In this document: positions 53,887-61,817 of the stretch, piece by piece
Layout: each line of letters begins with the position of its first letter
Position numbering within the stretch: the stretch's first letter is position 1
Source: JBCBJX01 sp964342855
GTDB lineage: Bacteria; Pseudomonadota; Alphaproteobacteria; Caulobacterales; Parvularculaceae
DNA length: 64,000 nucleotides
Assembly (NCBI GenBank): GCA_964342855.1
Contig: CAYFIB010000003.1
Coordinates: forward strand, 82,781-146,780
Reading direction: 5' to 3'
Position numbers and translations under genes: made by a program
The notes under the pieces: model-generated
What the model was told of the DNA's origin: nothing
Database searches by the model: none
The model's input: only the letters and a program-made list of their open reading frames with translations

Positions 53887-55203
53887 ATGGCCATGTTCAG
53901 TGGCGTTAAAATTCGAGCGGCTCGACTCATCGCGGCGCTTGGCGCTTGTGCGATCGCTCTGTTCGTCACGGCGTCGCCAGCGTCTGCAAACCCGAAATAC
54001 GCCGCTCTCGTCATCCACGCCCATTCGGGCGACGTCCTCTTTTCGCGTAACGCAAACTACGCGCGCCACCCGGCCTCACTGACCAAGCTGATGACGCTCT
54101 ATCTCCTGTTCGAGGAGTTGGAGGCCGGGCGGATGACGCTGGACACGCCCCTGCGGATTTCCGCCAATGCCGCTTCCGAGCCGCCCTCAAAGCTCGGCGT
54201 TCCGGCCGGCGGCACGATCACGGTCGATGAGGCTATCGACGCGCTCATCATTCGCTCCGCCAACGATGTCGCCGTCGTCGTCGCCGAAGCGCTCGCCAGT
54301 TCCGAGCCTGTTTTCGCAAGGCGGATGACGGCGAAGGCGCGCGCCCTCGGCATGCGGCGCACGACATTCCGCAACGCATCGGGCCTCCCGAACCGCCGTC
54401 AGGTCACGACCGCGCGCGACATGGCGACCCTCGCCCAGCGCGTGACGCAGGACTTTCCCCAGTTTGCGGATCGATTCGCGCGGACGAAATTCGCGTACAA
54501 TGGCCGCACCTATCGCACGCACAATTCTCTGGTGCTCAATTATGACGGCGCGACCGGTCTGAAGACCGGCTACACGCGCATGTCCGGCTATAACCTCACG
54601 ACGACTGCGGAACGCGACGGCGTGCCGCTCATCGGCGTCGTGCTGGGCGGCCGCTCAGGCCGCACGCGCGACGCGCACATGCGTCAGATTCTCGACCAGT
54701 CCTTCGCTCGGGTTCGCAGCAATCCGACGCTCCTTGCGTCCGTCGTGCGGGTTCGCCCGGAACCTAGCCTGCGCCCCGGTCGGGCGGATGCTCTTCGGAG
54801 CCCCGCCATCGGCACGCCGGTCCTCGCCTCCGATGTCGATACGCTGGCGATGCTCATCGCTTCGGCGGATACGATCGATTCCGAACCGGGGTTCGGTCTG
54901 GAAGCATTTTACGGCGAAGGCGACGCCTCGCCGCCGGAAGCGATGCTTTCAACGGCGCGCGGGCCCTACGCGGTTCAGATCGGCGCCTTCGACACGGCGC
55001 TGGAGGCGGAAGCCGCCGTCGCGGACGTCGTCGCCGCACGTCTTTCCACGCTCGAGCGGGCCGCGCCGTCGGTCAGCGCATTCGCAGTCAGCGGGCGCAC
55101 TTACCATCGCGCCCGCCTGGTCGGCCTCGACCGGCCGAGCGCCAACGCCGCCTGCGCACAGTTAAAAGCGCAGGGCCGCAGCTGCTTCGTCGCGGTTCGC
55201 TGA
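53887..55203 (+). CDS. D-alanyl-D-alanine carboxypeptidase with SPOR domain
   Basis: About 438 residues. A signal peptide ending SPASA leads into a penicillin-binding, DacA-like domain. The SxxK motif is SLTK, SxN is SAN in RSANDVA, and KTG is in GLKTGYT. It trims pentapeptide side chains in the periplasm. The C-terminal 80 residues are a SPOR domain (GPYAVQIGAFDTALEAEAA...GRSCFVAV) that binds glycan lacking stem peptides at the septum. ATG 53887 or 53893 or GTG 53866 could be the start. An exact CtrA box lies upstream. Confidence 0.92.
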   Translation: MAMFSGVKIRAARLIAALGACAIALFVTASPASANPKYAALVIHAHSGDVLFSRNANYARHPASLTKLMTLYLLFEELEAGRMTLDTPLRISANAASEPPSKLGVPAGGTITVDEAIDALIIRSANDVAVVVAEALASSEPVFARRMTAKARALGMRRTTFRNASGLPNRRQVTTARDMATLAQRVTQDFPQFADRFARTKFAYNGRTYRTHNSLVLNYDGATGLKTGYTRMSGYNLTTTAERDGVPLIGVVLGGRSGRTRDAHMRQILDQSFARVRSNPTLLASVVRVRPEPSLRPGRADALRSPAIGTPVLASDVDTLAMLIASADTIDSEPGFGLEAFYGEGDASPPEAMLSTARGPYAVQIGAFDTALEAEAAVADVVAARLSTLERAAPSVSAFAVSGRTYHRARLVGLDRPSANAACAQLKAQGRSCFVAVR

Positions 55204-55210
55204 ACCTTCC

Positions 55211-55657
55211 TCAATCGTCAGATGTCGGCGCGAGCGCGCGCTTCAGCACCTCGCGAGCGCGATTGATCTGCGCCGCCAGATAGTCCGTCCCGCCCCCGTC
55301 CGGATGCATTTTCGCGATCAGACGCCGGTACGCCGGATCAACATCTTCGAACGTCGCTTCGGCCCCGAGCCCCAGGACCGCGCGCGCTTCCTCGACGCTC
55401 ATCGGCCCGCCCGCCGACGGCGCTGACGGATCCGGCGTCTTGATCTCAGGCTTGAACCGCTCAATCAACGCGACGGCCCCCGCCCCCAGAAGAAGCATGA
55501 ACGCGATCGGCCAGAGCTTCGCGGCGAAGGCGACGGCGGAAAGAGTGAGCCAGACCACGAGCTTCATGATGAAGCCGCGCTGCGCGCCGCCGCGAACGCT
55601 TGAATAGATGAGCCAGACAGCGGCGGCCGCCGCCAGAGCGATGGCGATACCGCCCAT
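55211..55657 (-). CDS. DnaJ-domain membrane protein
   Basis: A 148-residue protein with one or two N-terminal membrane segments (IAIALAAAAAVWLIYSSV; LWPIAFMLLLGAGAVALI) and a C-terminal J-domain (about 85-145) with the HPD motif (AKMHPDGGG). It should stimulate DnaK near the membrane. Lies next to mipZ, on the same strand. Confidence 0.88.
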   Translation of the reverse strand: MGGIAIALAAAAAVWLIYSSVRGGAQRGFIMKLVVWLTLSAVAFAAKLWPIAFMLLLGAGAVALIERFKPEIKTPDPSAPSAGGPMSVEEARAVLGLGAEATFEDVDPAYRRLIAKMHPDGGGTDYLAAQINRAREVLKRALAPTSDD

Positions 55658-55710
55658 CCCGCACCTCCGATGCGCCGAGAGTGCCTGAGCCGGTCGTGTG
55701 GCGAAAGCCG

Positions 55711-56541
55711 TCAGGCGGCCTGCGCCGGCTCCGTTTTGGCGCCGACCGACGGTAGATTGAGAAAACGGATGAGCGCCCGGAGCTCCTGACGCGCCGTCAC
55801 ATGGCTCATGGACATCTTCACCGGCGACCCGCGACCGCCGAGATCGACCAGCGTCAGGCCGAAAGGGAACAGCTCGCGGTAGATCACCCGTTCGCCGACT
55901 CCCGGTCCGAAGCGGAACCCGATGCGCGACGACAGGTGCGCGAGACGCTCCCCGACGCGCTTCTTGTTGTTGGCGTTATGCGGCGCAAGGCGATTGCGGA
56001 TCACGACCCAGTCGATGGGATCGCGCGCGCCAGCCGCGGCGCGCGCCTTTCGCGCCTGCCAGACCGCTTCGGCGAAGACGCTCGGCCCGGCGATCTCGCC
56101 CGTATCCGGATCAAGTCGCGCCAGCAGGTCGAAGTCGACGAAGCTGTCGTTCATCGGCGTCAGGACGGTATCAGCGTGCAGCAGCGCGCGACGGGTGAAG
56201 TTCGTGTCGCCGCCGGGGCAGTCGATGACAGCGAAATCGCAGTCGGCGAGCTCGCCCAGCGTCGAAGAAAAGCGATCGGCGTCCTCGTCCTCGGCGGCGC
56301 GACGGCTGTCCTTCTGCGACGGGCGCGTGGCGACCAGACGCGGCATGGGCAGATCGCGATTGTTGGCCTGCGCCCACAGCGCGCGGTTCTCCAGATATCG
56401 CGTAAGCGAGCGCTGCCGGATGTCGAGATCCATCGCCCCCACCCGCGCGCCCGACTTCGCGAGCGAGGTGATGAGGTGCATGGCGGTGGTCGATTTGCCC
56501 GAACCGCCTTTTTCATTGCCGATGACGATGACGTGGGTCAT
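55711..56541 (-). CDS. mipZ: Cell-division positioning ATPase MipZ
   Basis: About 276 residues of the ParA/MinD superfamily. Deviant Walker A NEKGGSGKSTTAM, GAMDLDIRQRSLTRYLENR, AVIDCPGGDTNFTRRAL, TPMNDSFVDFDLLARLD and VIRNRLAPHNANNKKRVGE are typical of MipZ. It forms bipolar gradients around ParB-parS and inhibits FtsZ except at midcell. ATG 56541 (MTHVIVIGNEKGG) is preferred. Confidence 0.93.
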   Translation of the reverse strand: MTHVIVIGNEKGGSGKSTTAMHLITSLAKSGARVGAMDLDIRQRSLTRYLENRALWAQANNRDLPMPRLVATRPSQKDSRRAAEDEDADRFSSTLGELADCDFAVIDCPGGDTNFTRRALLHADTVLTPMNDSFVDFDLLARLDPDTGEIAGPSVFAEAVWQARKARAAAGARDPIDWVVIRNRLAPHNANNKKRVGERLAHLSSRIGFRFGPGVGERVIYRELFPFGLTLVDLGGRGSPVKMSMSHVTARQELRALIRFLNLPSVGAKTEPAQAA

Positions 56542-56614
56542 GCCCGTCCGCTCCATTCACGCGCCGGTAAGACGCGCATGGAACGCTGCGGCGATTCTGA
56601 GCCAGAGGCTTCCT

Positions 56615-57442
56615 GTGATTCGTCGCCTGCGCATCGCAATCGCGTGTTTTTTCGCCGCGCTTCTCAGCGCTGGCCCCGCCCGTGCCGACCTTCTGGTCTC
56701 TCCGCTTCGCGTCGTCCTGACGCCTGACGCGCCGCGGGCCCGCGTGCGCATCTCAAACCAGTCTCCTGCGGAGCGGATCGTGCGCGTGCGCTTGATCGAT
56801 CTCGCCGCGACGGAGACCGGCGGCTATCGCCCGCCAAGCCTTGCCGAGCGTGATGCGATTAGCGCGGCGCGCTATGTGGAGCTGGACGGGACCGACTTCG
56901 TTCTACCGCCGCGCACCGATGTGGAGACGGTCGTTCGTCTGCGCGCCGACGACCTGCCGACATCGTTTGACGAGCGGCGCGTGCACCTGCTCGTGGAGTC
57001 CGCCGCACCCTCCGCCGGCATCAGGCGGACCAGCGGACGCCTCGCTGATCTCAGCCTCGATATGGCGAGCGGCGTCAGCCTGCCCGTACTTGTGCGGGAG
57101 CGCGGTTCCATCGCGCCGGAGACCGCTATCACCTCAGCCGCTTTCCGCCGCGATCCGGACGGTCGCCTGCAATTGCGGGCGACACTTTCGGCCGACGGCC
57201 CTCACAGCCCGACCGGCGCTCTCGTCGTCACCTGGCGCGCCGCGGGCGAGGCGGAACCGCGCCGTGTCGGTCGGCTTTCGAATGTCGCGGTCTATCGGGA
57301 AACGCCGACGCGTCGTTTCGACGTCGGCCTTGAAGAAGGCGATTACGCGGACGGGCGGTTGGCCGTCACCTATCTCGGCGCGGAAGAGTTCGCGGGCGTG
57401 TCGTTCGCGGAGCGCATCTTCGACGTCGCTCCGCGGGAGTGA
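56615..57442 (+). CDS. Secreted PapD-like chaperone (orphan)
   Basis: About 275 residues from GTG 56615. A signal peptide (IAIACFFAALLSAGPARA) precedes an immunoglobulin-like domain typical of pilus chaperones: LLVSPLRVVLTPDAPRARV, NQSPAERIVRVRL, and a second region VRERGSIAPETAIT. No pilin, usher or other pilus gene is nearby. Divergent from mipZ. The longer reading from 55922 overlaps mipZ antisense and is rejected. Confidence 0.75.
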   Translation: MIRRLRIAIACFFAALLSAGPARADLLVSPLRVVLTPDAPRARVRISNQSPAERIVRVRLIDLAATETGGYRPPSLAERDAISAARYVELDGTDFVLPPRTDVETVVRLRADDLPTSFDERRVHLLVESAAPSAGIRRTSGRLADLSLDMASGVSLPVLVRERGSIAPETAITSAAFRRDPDGRLQLRATLSADGPHSPTGALVVTWRAAGEAEPRRVGRLSNVAVYRETPTRRFDVGLEEGDYADGRLAVTYLGAEEFAGVSFAERIFDVAPRE

Positions 57443-57445
57443 CGA

Positions 57446-58243
57446 TCAGAGCGCGTCGCCGCGATAATGGGTCGGCGCGCAGTAAACGCCCGAGGCGACC
57501 AGCGGACGGCAGGCGGCGCGCACGGCGGCGTCGTCGCCGAACGGGCCCGCCTTTAATCGGTAGAAAACGCCCTTCGAACCAAGGTCAGCCCGCTCGACGC
57601 GCGGGGTGAGGCCGGAGAGCGCGTTCGGGAACTGGGTCGTCAGCGTCAGCCAGCCGCGCTGCGCCGAAGCCGTCGACGAATAGGACGCCAGGTGCGCGGC
57701 GCGCAGAACGCTTTGCGCGGGGATCGATTGAGCAGGCTCGTGGTGATCATCGGCGGCGGCGTGCTGCGTCGGCGCGTGATGGGTTTCGGTTTCCGAGCGA
57801 ATGCTCGGCGCGGGCCCGTGGTGGTCGGGGGATGCCGCGATGGTCGTCGGACGCGTCGCCTGCTGCGGCGCGTGATCGGACATGGACGCATGCTGAGACG
57901 AAGCCGCGTGACCGTCATCGTGCGCGTCGCGGGCGGGCGGACCGAGGCGCGCCAGCTCCGCCGGACCGGCGGATGCGGGCGCCGCGTGCTCCGCCGGACC
58001 GGCGGAGGCGGGCGCCGCGTGCTCGCGCTCATATTCCAGCTCCGCGATGCGGGATTCCAGAACGAGGAATTCGCGGCGCAGCAGCTCCACATCGCTGAGG
58101 CTCGCGGCCGACCGGTCGACGACCGCGGATTCTTCGGCCGTGCGATACGGGTTCGTGTCGCCCGTCCTTATCCAGGAACAGCCGCCGAGGGCGAAAAGGG
58201 CCATGCCTGCGGCCGACCAGCGTAGTGTCGCTCTTGAGATCAT
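57446..58243 (-). CDS. Lipoprotein with C-terminal SPOR domain and His-rich linker
   Basis: About 265 residues from ATG 58243. Lipobox LGGC; then a coiled-coil-like stretch (VELLRREFLVLESRIAELEYERE), a low-complexity His/Ala/Pro linker, and a SPOR domain (about 185-265) that should bind septal glycan (GVFYRLKAGPFGDDAAVRAACRPL). Two 33-bp tandem units (57955-57987, 57988-58020) encode the repeated EHAAPASAGPA. It overlaps the end of the PapD-like gene region by nothing, with three bases between stops, and is divergent from panC. Confidence 0.82.
   Translation of the reverse strand: MISRATLRWSAAGMALFALGGCSWIRTGDTNPYRTAEESAVVDRSAASLSDVELLRREFLVLESRIAELEYEREHAAPASAGPAEHAAPASAGPAELARLGPPARDAHDDGHAASSQHASMSDHAPQQATRPTTIAASPDHHGPAPSIRSETETHHAPTQHAAADDHHEPAQSIPAQSVLRAAHLASYSSTASAQRGWLTLTTQFPNALSGLTPRVERADLGSKGVFYRLKAGPFGDDAAVRAACRPLVASGVYCAPTHYRGDAL
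57955..58020. repeat. 33-bp tandem duplication inside the SPOR lipoprotein gene
   Basis: Two adjacent 33-bp units differing at one base, in frame, each encoding eleven residues of the linker. A recent slippage or duplication. Confidence 0.9.
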
Positions 58244-58295
58244 GTTCGCCTCACCGTAACGGAAACGGTCGCCCGTACGCAGACTCTGGAACCTC

Positions 58296-59165
58296 ATGCA
58301 ACCTGATTCGCCTTTCCGCGTCGTGAAGACGAAAGCCGAACTGCGCGCCGCTGTCGCGGACTGGCGCGCGAACGGCGCCCGCATCGGCTTCGTGCCGACC
58401 ATGGGCGCGCTCCATCGCGGTCATCTCTCGCTGGTCGATATCGCGCGCCAGCGTGGCGGAAAGACGGTCGCGAGCATCTTCGTCAATCCCGCCCAATTCG
58501 CCGCGCATGAGGACCTCGACACCTATCCGCGCACGCTGGAGGCGGACCTGAAGGCGCTCGAAGAAACCGGCTGCGATCTCGTCTACGTCCCTTCTGCGCG
58601 GGAGATTTACCCTGAAGGCTTCGCGACATCGGTCTCCGTCAGCACGGTCGCCGCTGGCCTTGAATCCGTTTCGCGTCCCCATTTCTTTGGCGGCGTCGCG
58701 ACGGTGGTGGCGAAGCTCTTCGGTCAGGTGCGGCCCGATTACGCCGTCTTCGGAGAAAAGGACTATCAGCAATTGCTGGTCGTTCGGCGGATGGCCGCGG
58801 ACCTTGATCTCGATATCGAGATCATCGGCGGCGCGACGGCGCGCGAGGCGGACGGCCTCGCCATGTCCTCGCGCAATGTGAAGCTCTCCGCCGACGGCCG
58901 CATCGTCGCCGGACGCCTCAACGCCGCCCTCGCCCGCCTGACGGGACGCTTGAGCGCGGGCGACGAGGCGAGCGCGGCGCTTTCAGGCTCTCGAGCGGAG
59001 CTGGACGCCGCGGGCTTCGACCGGGTGGACTATCTGGAGATCCGCTGCGCGGAAACGCTGGCGCCACTCGGCGACGGGCCGATCGACCGGCCCGCGCGGG
59101 TGCTGGCGGCGGTCTATGTCGATGGCGTGCGGTTGATTGATAATATGGGGGCGGAGCCTGGCTAA
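58296..59165 (+). CDS. panC: Pantothenate synthetase
   Basis: A 289-residue enzyme that joins pantoate and beta-alanine. VPTMGALHRGHLSLV holds the HIGH-like nucleotide motif; VASIFVNPAQF, FGEKDYQQLLVVRRM and SSRNVKLS (KMSKS-like) complete the active site. Confidence 0.95.
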   Translation: MQPDSPFRVVKTKAELRAAVADWRANGARIGFVPTMGALHRGHLSLVDIARQRGGKTVASIFVNPAQFAAHEDLDTYPRTLEADLKALEETGCDLVYVPSAREIYPEGFATSVSVSTVAAGLESVSRPHFFGGVATVVAKLFGQVRPDYAVFGEKDYQQLLVVRRMAADLDLDIEIIGGATAREADGLAMSSRNVKLSADGRIVAGRLNAALARLTGRLSAGDEASAALSGSRAELDAAGFDRVDYLEIRCAETLAPLGDGPIDRPARVLAAVYVDGVRLIDNMGAEPG

Positions 59166-59187
59166 ACTCAGTAGCGCCTCCCGCTGT

Positions 59188-59291
59188 CGTCATCCCGGCC
59201 GAGCGAAGCGAGAGCCGGGACCCAGGGTCGCAAGCTCCGCATTCTGACACTCTGGGTCCCGGATAACGGCTGCGCCGTTTCCGGGATGACG
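59188..59291. repeat. 104-bp intergenic inverted repeat (CATCCCGG family)
   Basis: Terminal CGTCATCCCGG and CCGGGATGACG are perfect inverses. Inner GGGACCCAGGGT / CTCTGGGTCCCG arms pair as well. It lies between panC and a converging gene. Confidence 0.88.
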
Positions 59292-59328
59292 TTTCGGAAT
59301 TGGCGCAGAAGAGTTTGCAGGAAACCCC

Positions 59329-60111
59329 TCAGTCAATCTCCATCCCGACGGCCGCATCCGCCCCGGTCTTGGTGAAGTACCCGATGAACGCCGTCGACAG
59401 CGTGCCGCCGCTCGCGCGTTGGCCGGCGGCGAAGAGAACGTCGCCGAGGCCGTCGCCGTTGAAGTCCGCGTGGGCGATTTCCTCGATCGAAGTTTCTTCG
59501 TTCGGCACACGAATGATCCAGCGGCCGTCGCCTTCGGCTTCGACCGACAGGCTCTCGCCGTCGAGGCGGTCGCCGTCCGGGGCGATGCGGGCGATGGCGC
59601 TGGGCGCAAGGGACTTGAGGTCCTCCGCTGACAGAGCGTCGCTTGCAAAATAGCTCTTCGTCGGAAACTCCGCTCGGGCGAGCATGTCGATGGCGCCGCA
59701 GGCCCGCTGGAAGACCTGCTCGCGGCGCATATCGCGCGAGGAGAGCCCGCCCCAGCCGGCGTCCGCCAGCGGCCGGTACTGCGCGCAGCTTTCCACGCTC
59801 TGCGGCGCGGCGGCGAGGTCGGTCGGATGCGCGAGCGTCACCCGCGCCGGTCCGCCGTTCGGGTTGGCGAGCGGCGCTTCTGCGAGGGCTTTGAGGTCCG
59901 CTGATGTGAGACACTCCGGCGTCGCGTCGGCGACGAAGGGCAGCGGCGCGCGCAGGCAGACGATCTCATCGCCCTTCGGCACCCGGCGTCCGTCGCGGGT
60001 TTCGCCGTCGAACAGGGTGACGGCGAGCACGCCGGCGACGCCTGCAGCAGCGCCCACGGCGCCTCCGATGATCAACACGGTTCTCAAATTCCCCCCGGAA
60101 ACCCCTGTCAT
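59329..60111 (-). CDS. Membrane-anchored hypothetical with FG-GAP-like segment
   Basis: A 260-residue protein with one N-terminal membrane segment (TVLIIGGAVGAAAGVAGVLA). The rest is periplasmic and has four or five cysteines. Near the C-terminus IEEIAHADFNGDGLGDVLFA resembles an FG-GAP calcium-binding motif (D-x-N-G-D-G). Function unknown. Its start overlaps the stop of the DUF1489 gene (ATGA), so the two are coupled. Confidence 0.72.
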   Translation of the reverse strand: MTGVSGGNLRTVLIIGGAVGAAAGVAGVLAVTLFDGETRDGRRVPKGDEIVCLRAPLPFVADATPECLTSADLKALAEAPLANPNGGPARVTLAHPTDLAAAPQSVESCAQYRPLADAGWGGLSSRDMRREQVFQRACGAIDMLARAEFPTKSYFASDALSAEDLKSLAPSAIARIAPDGDRLDGESLSVEAEGDGRWIIRVPNEETSIEEIAHADFNGDGLGDVLFAAGQRASGGTLSTAFIGYFTKTGADAAVGMEID

Positions 60112-60539
60112 AGCAATCCCAGCTCGGCGAGCTCCTCTCGCAACGCCGCGGGCGCGTCCCCTCGCCCGCTCAAGTTCTGGTCCGGCGGCGCGTCGTCGGC
60201 CTTGAAGTACCGCCAGCCCTGGAACGCTGATCTCGGCTGAGCTTCGGTCGGAATGATGTCGCGATCAAGGACGATGCGGCAACGGGGAACGCCGTCCTCG
60301 CCTTTTACTTCCTGCAGATCGACGATGAGCTGGCGGGCGAGGATGCGCCCCTTGATGACCCAGTAGAGCGAGCCGCCGTCCAGCAGCTCATCGGCCCGGC
60401 GGGGGAACTGACGGGTGACATGGTCGTGCAGGTCCGGCTCCCCGGCGCACGCCAGCATCGCCGAACGCCGGTCGCGCCAGGCGATGAGGTCGCCAAGGGT
60501 CTCCGCGCCGACGCAGAGTTTCACGAGATGGATGGTCAT
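60108..60539 (-). CDS. DUF1489 family protein
   Basis: About 143 residues starting MTIHLVKLCVGAETLGDLIAW at 60539, a typical DUF1489 N-terminus, with SLYWVIKGRILARQLIVDL and the ending DRDIIPTEAQPRSAFQGWRYF. The family is confined largely to alphaproteobacteria; function unknown. Confidence 0.88.
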   Translation of the reverse strand: MTIHLVKLCVGAETLGDLIAWRDRRSAMLACAGEPDLHDHVTRQFPRRADELLDGGSLYWVIKGRILARQLIVDLQEVKGEDGVPRCRIVLDRDIIPTEAQPRSAFQGWRYFKADDAPPDQNLSGRGDAPAALREELAELGLL

Positions 60540-60661
60540 GGGCGGGAGGCTAGCGTGGTTCGTGGGCGCTTCGAGTACGTGATCAACCAGTCGCTCTGCG
60601 CCTAGACGCAATCAACGGAACGATCGCGCCGGGTCGCTGACAAAGGACCAGCCTCTAAGGA

Positions 60662-61645
60662 TCAAACGTCGGCCGTCCGCACGCGCGCCATTTCGCGGGC
60701 GCGCTTGATTTTCATCTCGTGGCGGGAGGCGCGCTTGGCGAGGATGTAGAGAATGAAATAGCTCATCATGGCGCCGGAGCCGGCGAGCCAGACGGGCATG
60801 TTCTCGAATATCATCGCGACGCGCTGCTCGTGCAGGCCGACCCCCGCGGCGAGGTCCGGCCAGCGGAGGCCGAGCATGAGGCCGACCCCAAGCACGGTGA
60901 GCGCGATCGCCATGAGCCCCGCGAGCGCGGCGCCGATGGTGACGCCGAAGTCTTCGCGCTCTTCGGCTTTGGAGATGATCATCTTCGTCGGATCGCCGGC
61001 GATCGCCTGCGTTGCGGAGAAGAGCGCGCGGACGCGTCCGGCTTTCTCTTCCGGCGAGAGCGAGGCTTCGTCCTGACGCAGCTCGTTGAACTCCACGAGC
61101 GCGCGCGGCTTGTCGCCCTTGGCGGAAACGATCCCCGTCTCGCATTCGGCCGCCGGGCGGATGTCCGCGGACGGAATGACGAGCGAAGCGTCCGTCGGCA
61201 TGAGGAAGAGCGACTTCTCCGCCGCGCGACGACGAACGAGGCCGTCGAGCGTCACCAGCTCGCCGTTGACGTGCGCCCTGGTCCACATCTCGAACGCTTT
61301 AGCGGCGCCGAGCTTGTCGCCCTGATTCAGCTTCCGCAGCACGGTCGATTTGCGGAAGTTCTCTTCCCCGATGTTGAAGACGAGCGAGATAAGCGCGTCG
61401 TGTTCGTTCTGGTTGAGCGGCGCGCGCACGGTCTCCTGCAGCAGCGCCTCCATGGGGGAGAGGTCGTCTTTCAGCAGGCGCTCGGCGTCGCCTTCGGTGA
61501 CGGACATGCCGTGACGGGCCGTCGTGGTGTGGCCGTAACCGACCGTCCACTCTTCCGTCGGCGCGTAGTGGGCCGTCATGCGCAGGCCTTCATAGCCCTT
61601 GATGAGGTTGAGCCCGCTTTCGCCCGTTCTGAACCGCCCAGTCAT
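60662..61645 (-). CDS. spmX: SpmX-like GH24 muramidase with C-terminal membrane anchor
   Basis: A 327-residue protein. The N-terminus is a T4-lysozyme-like GH24 domain (about 1-150): LIKGYEGL (catalytic Glu), WTVGYGHTTTARHGMSV, PLNQNEHDALISLVFNIG and LVRRRAAEKSLFL. A linker of about 70 residues and two membrane segments (FGVTIGAALAGLMAIALTVLGVG; FENMPVWLAGSGAMMSYFILY) follow. This is the layout of Caulobacter SpmX, which localises and activates DivJ, the kinase of DivK. Here the linker is short and not proline-rich. A near-match CtrA box lies 112 bases upstream. Confidence 0.8.
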   Translation of the reverse strand: MTGRFRTGESGLNLIKGYEGLRMTAHYAPTEEWTVGYGHTTTARHGMSVTEGDAERLLKDDLSPMEALLQETVRAPLNQNEHDALISLVFNIGEENFRKSTVLRKLNQGDKLGAAKAFEMWTRAHVNGELVTLDGLVRRRAAEKSLFLMPTDASLVIPSADIRPAAECETGIVSAKGDKPRALVEFNELRQDEASLSPEEKAGRVRALFSATQAIAGDPTKMIISKAEEREDFGVTIGAALAGLMAIALTVLGVGLMLGLRWPDLAAGVGLHEQRVAMIFENMPVWLAGSGAMMSYFILYILAKRASRHEMKIKRAREMARVRTADV

Positions 61646-61817
61646 CGCGCCACCCCGGCCTTCGCCCCGTTTCGTCGCCTCAAACGAGGCCGCACCCCGA
61701 AATGTCAGGCCCCAGCGCGACGTTCACAAACGCCGCGGCGCGCCCGCCGCTTCGCATTAACGAGTTGTTTACCACGCGCCGCGGGACCCGCCTAGGGCGT
61801 GCGCGCTACAGAACGGG

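Noticed and set aside
57955..58020. Possible CRISPR-like repeat
   Set aside because: Two adjacent coding 33-mers with no spacers; it is a simple in-frame tandem duplication. No CRISPR array was seen anywhere in the window.
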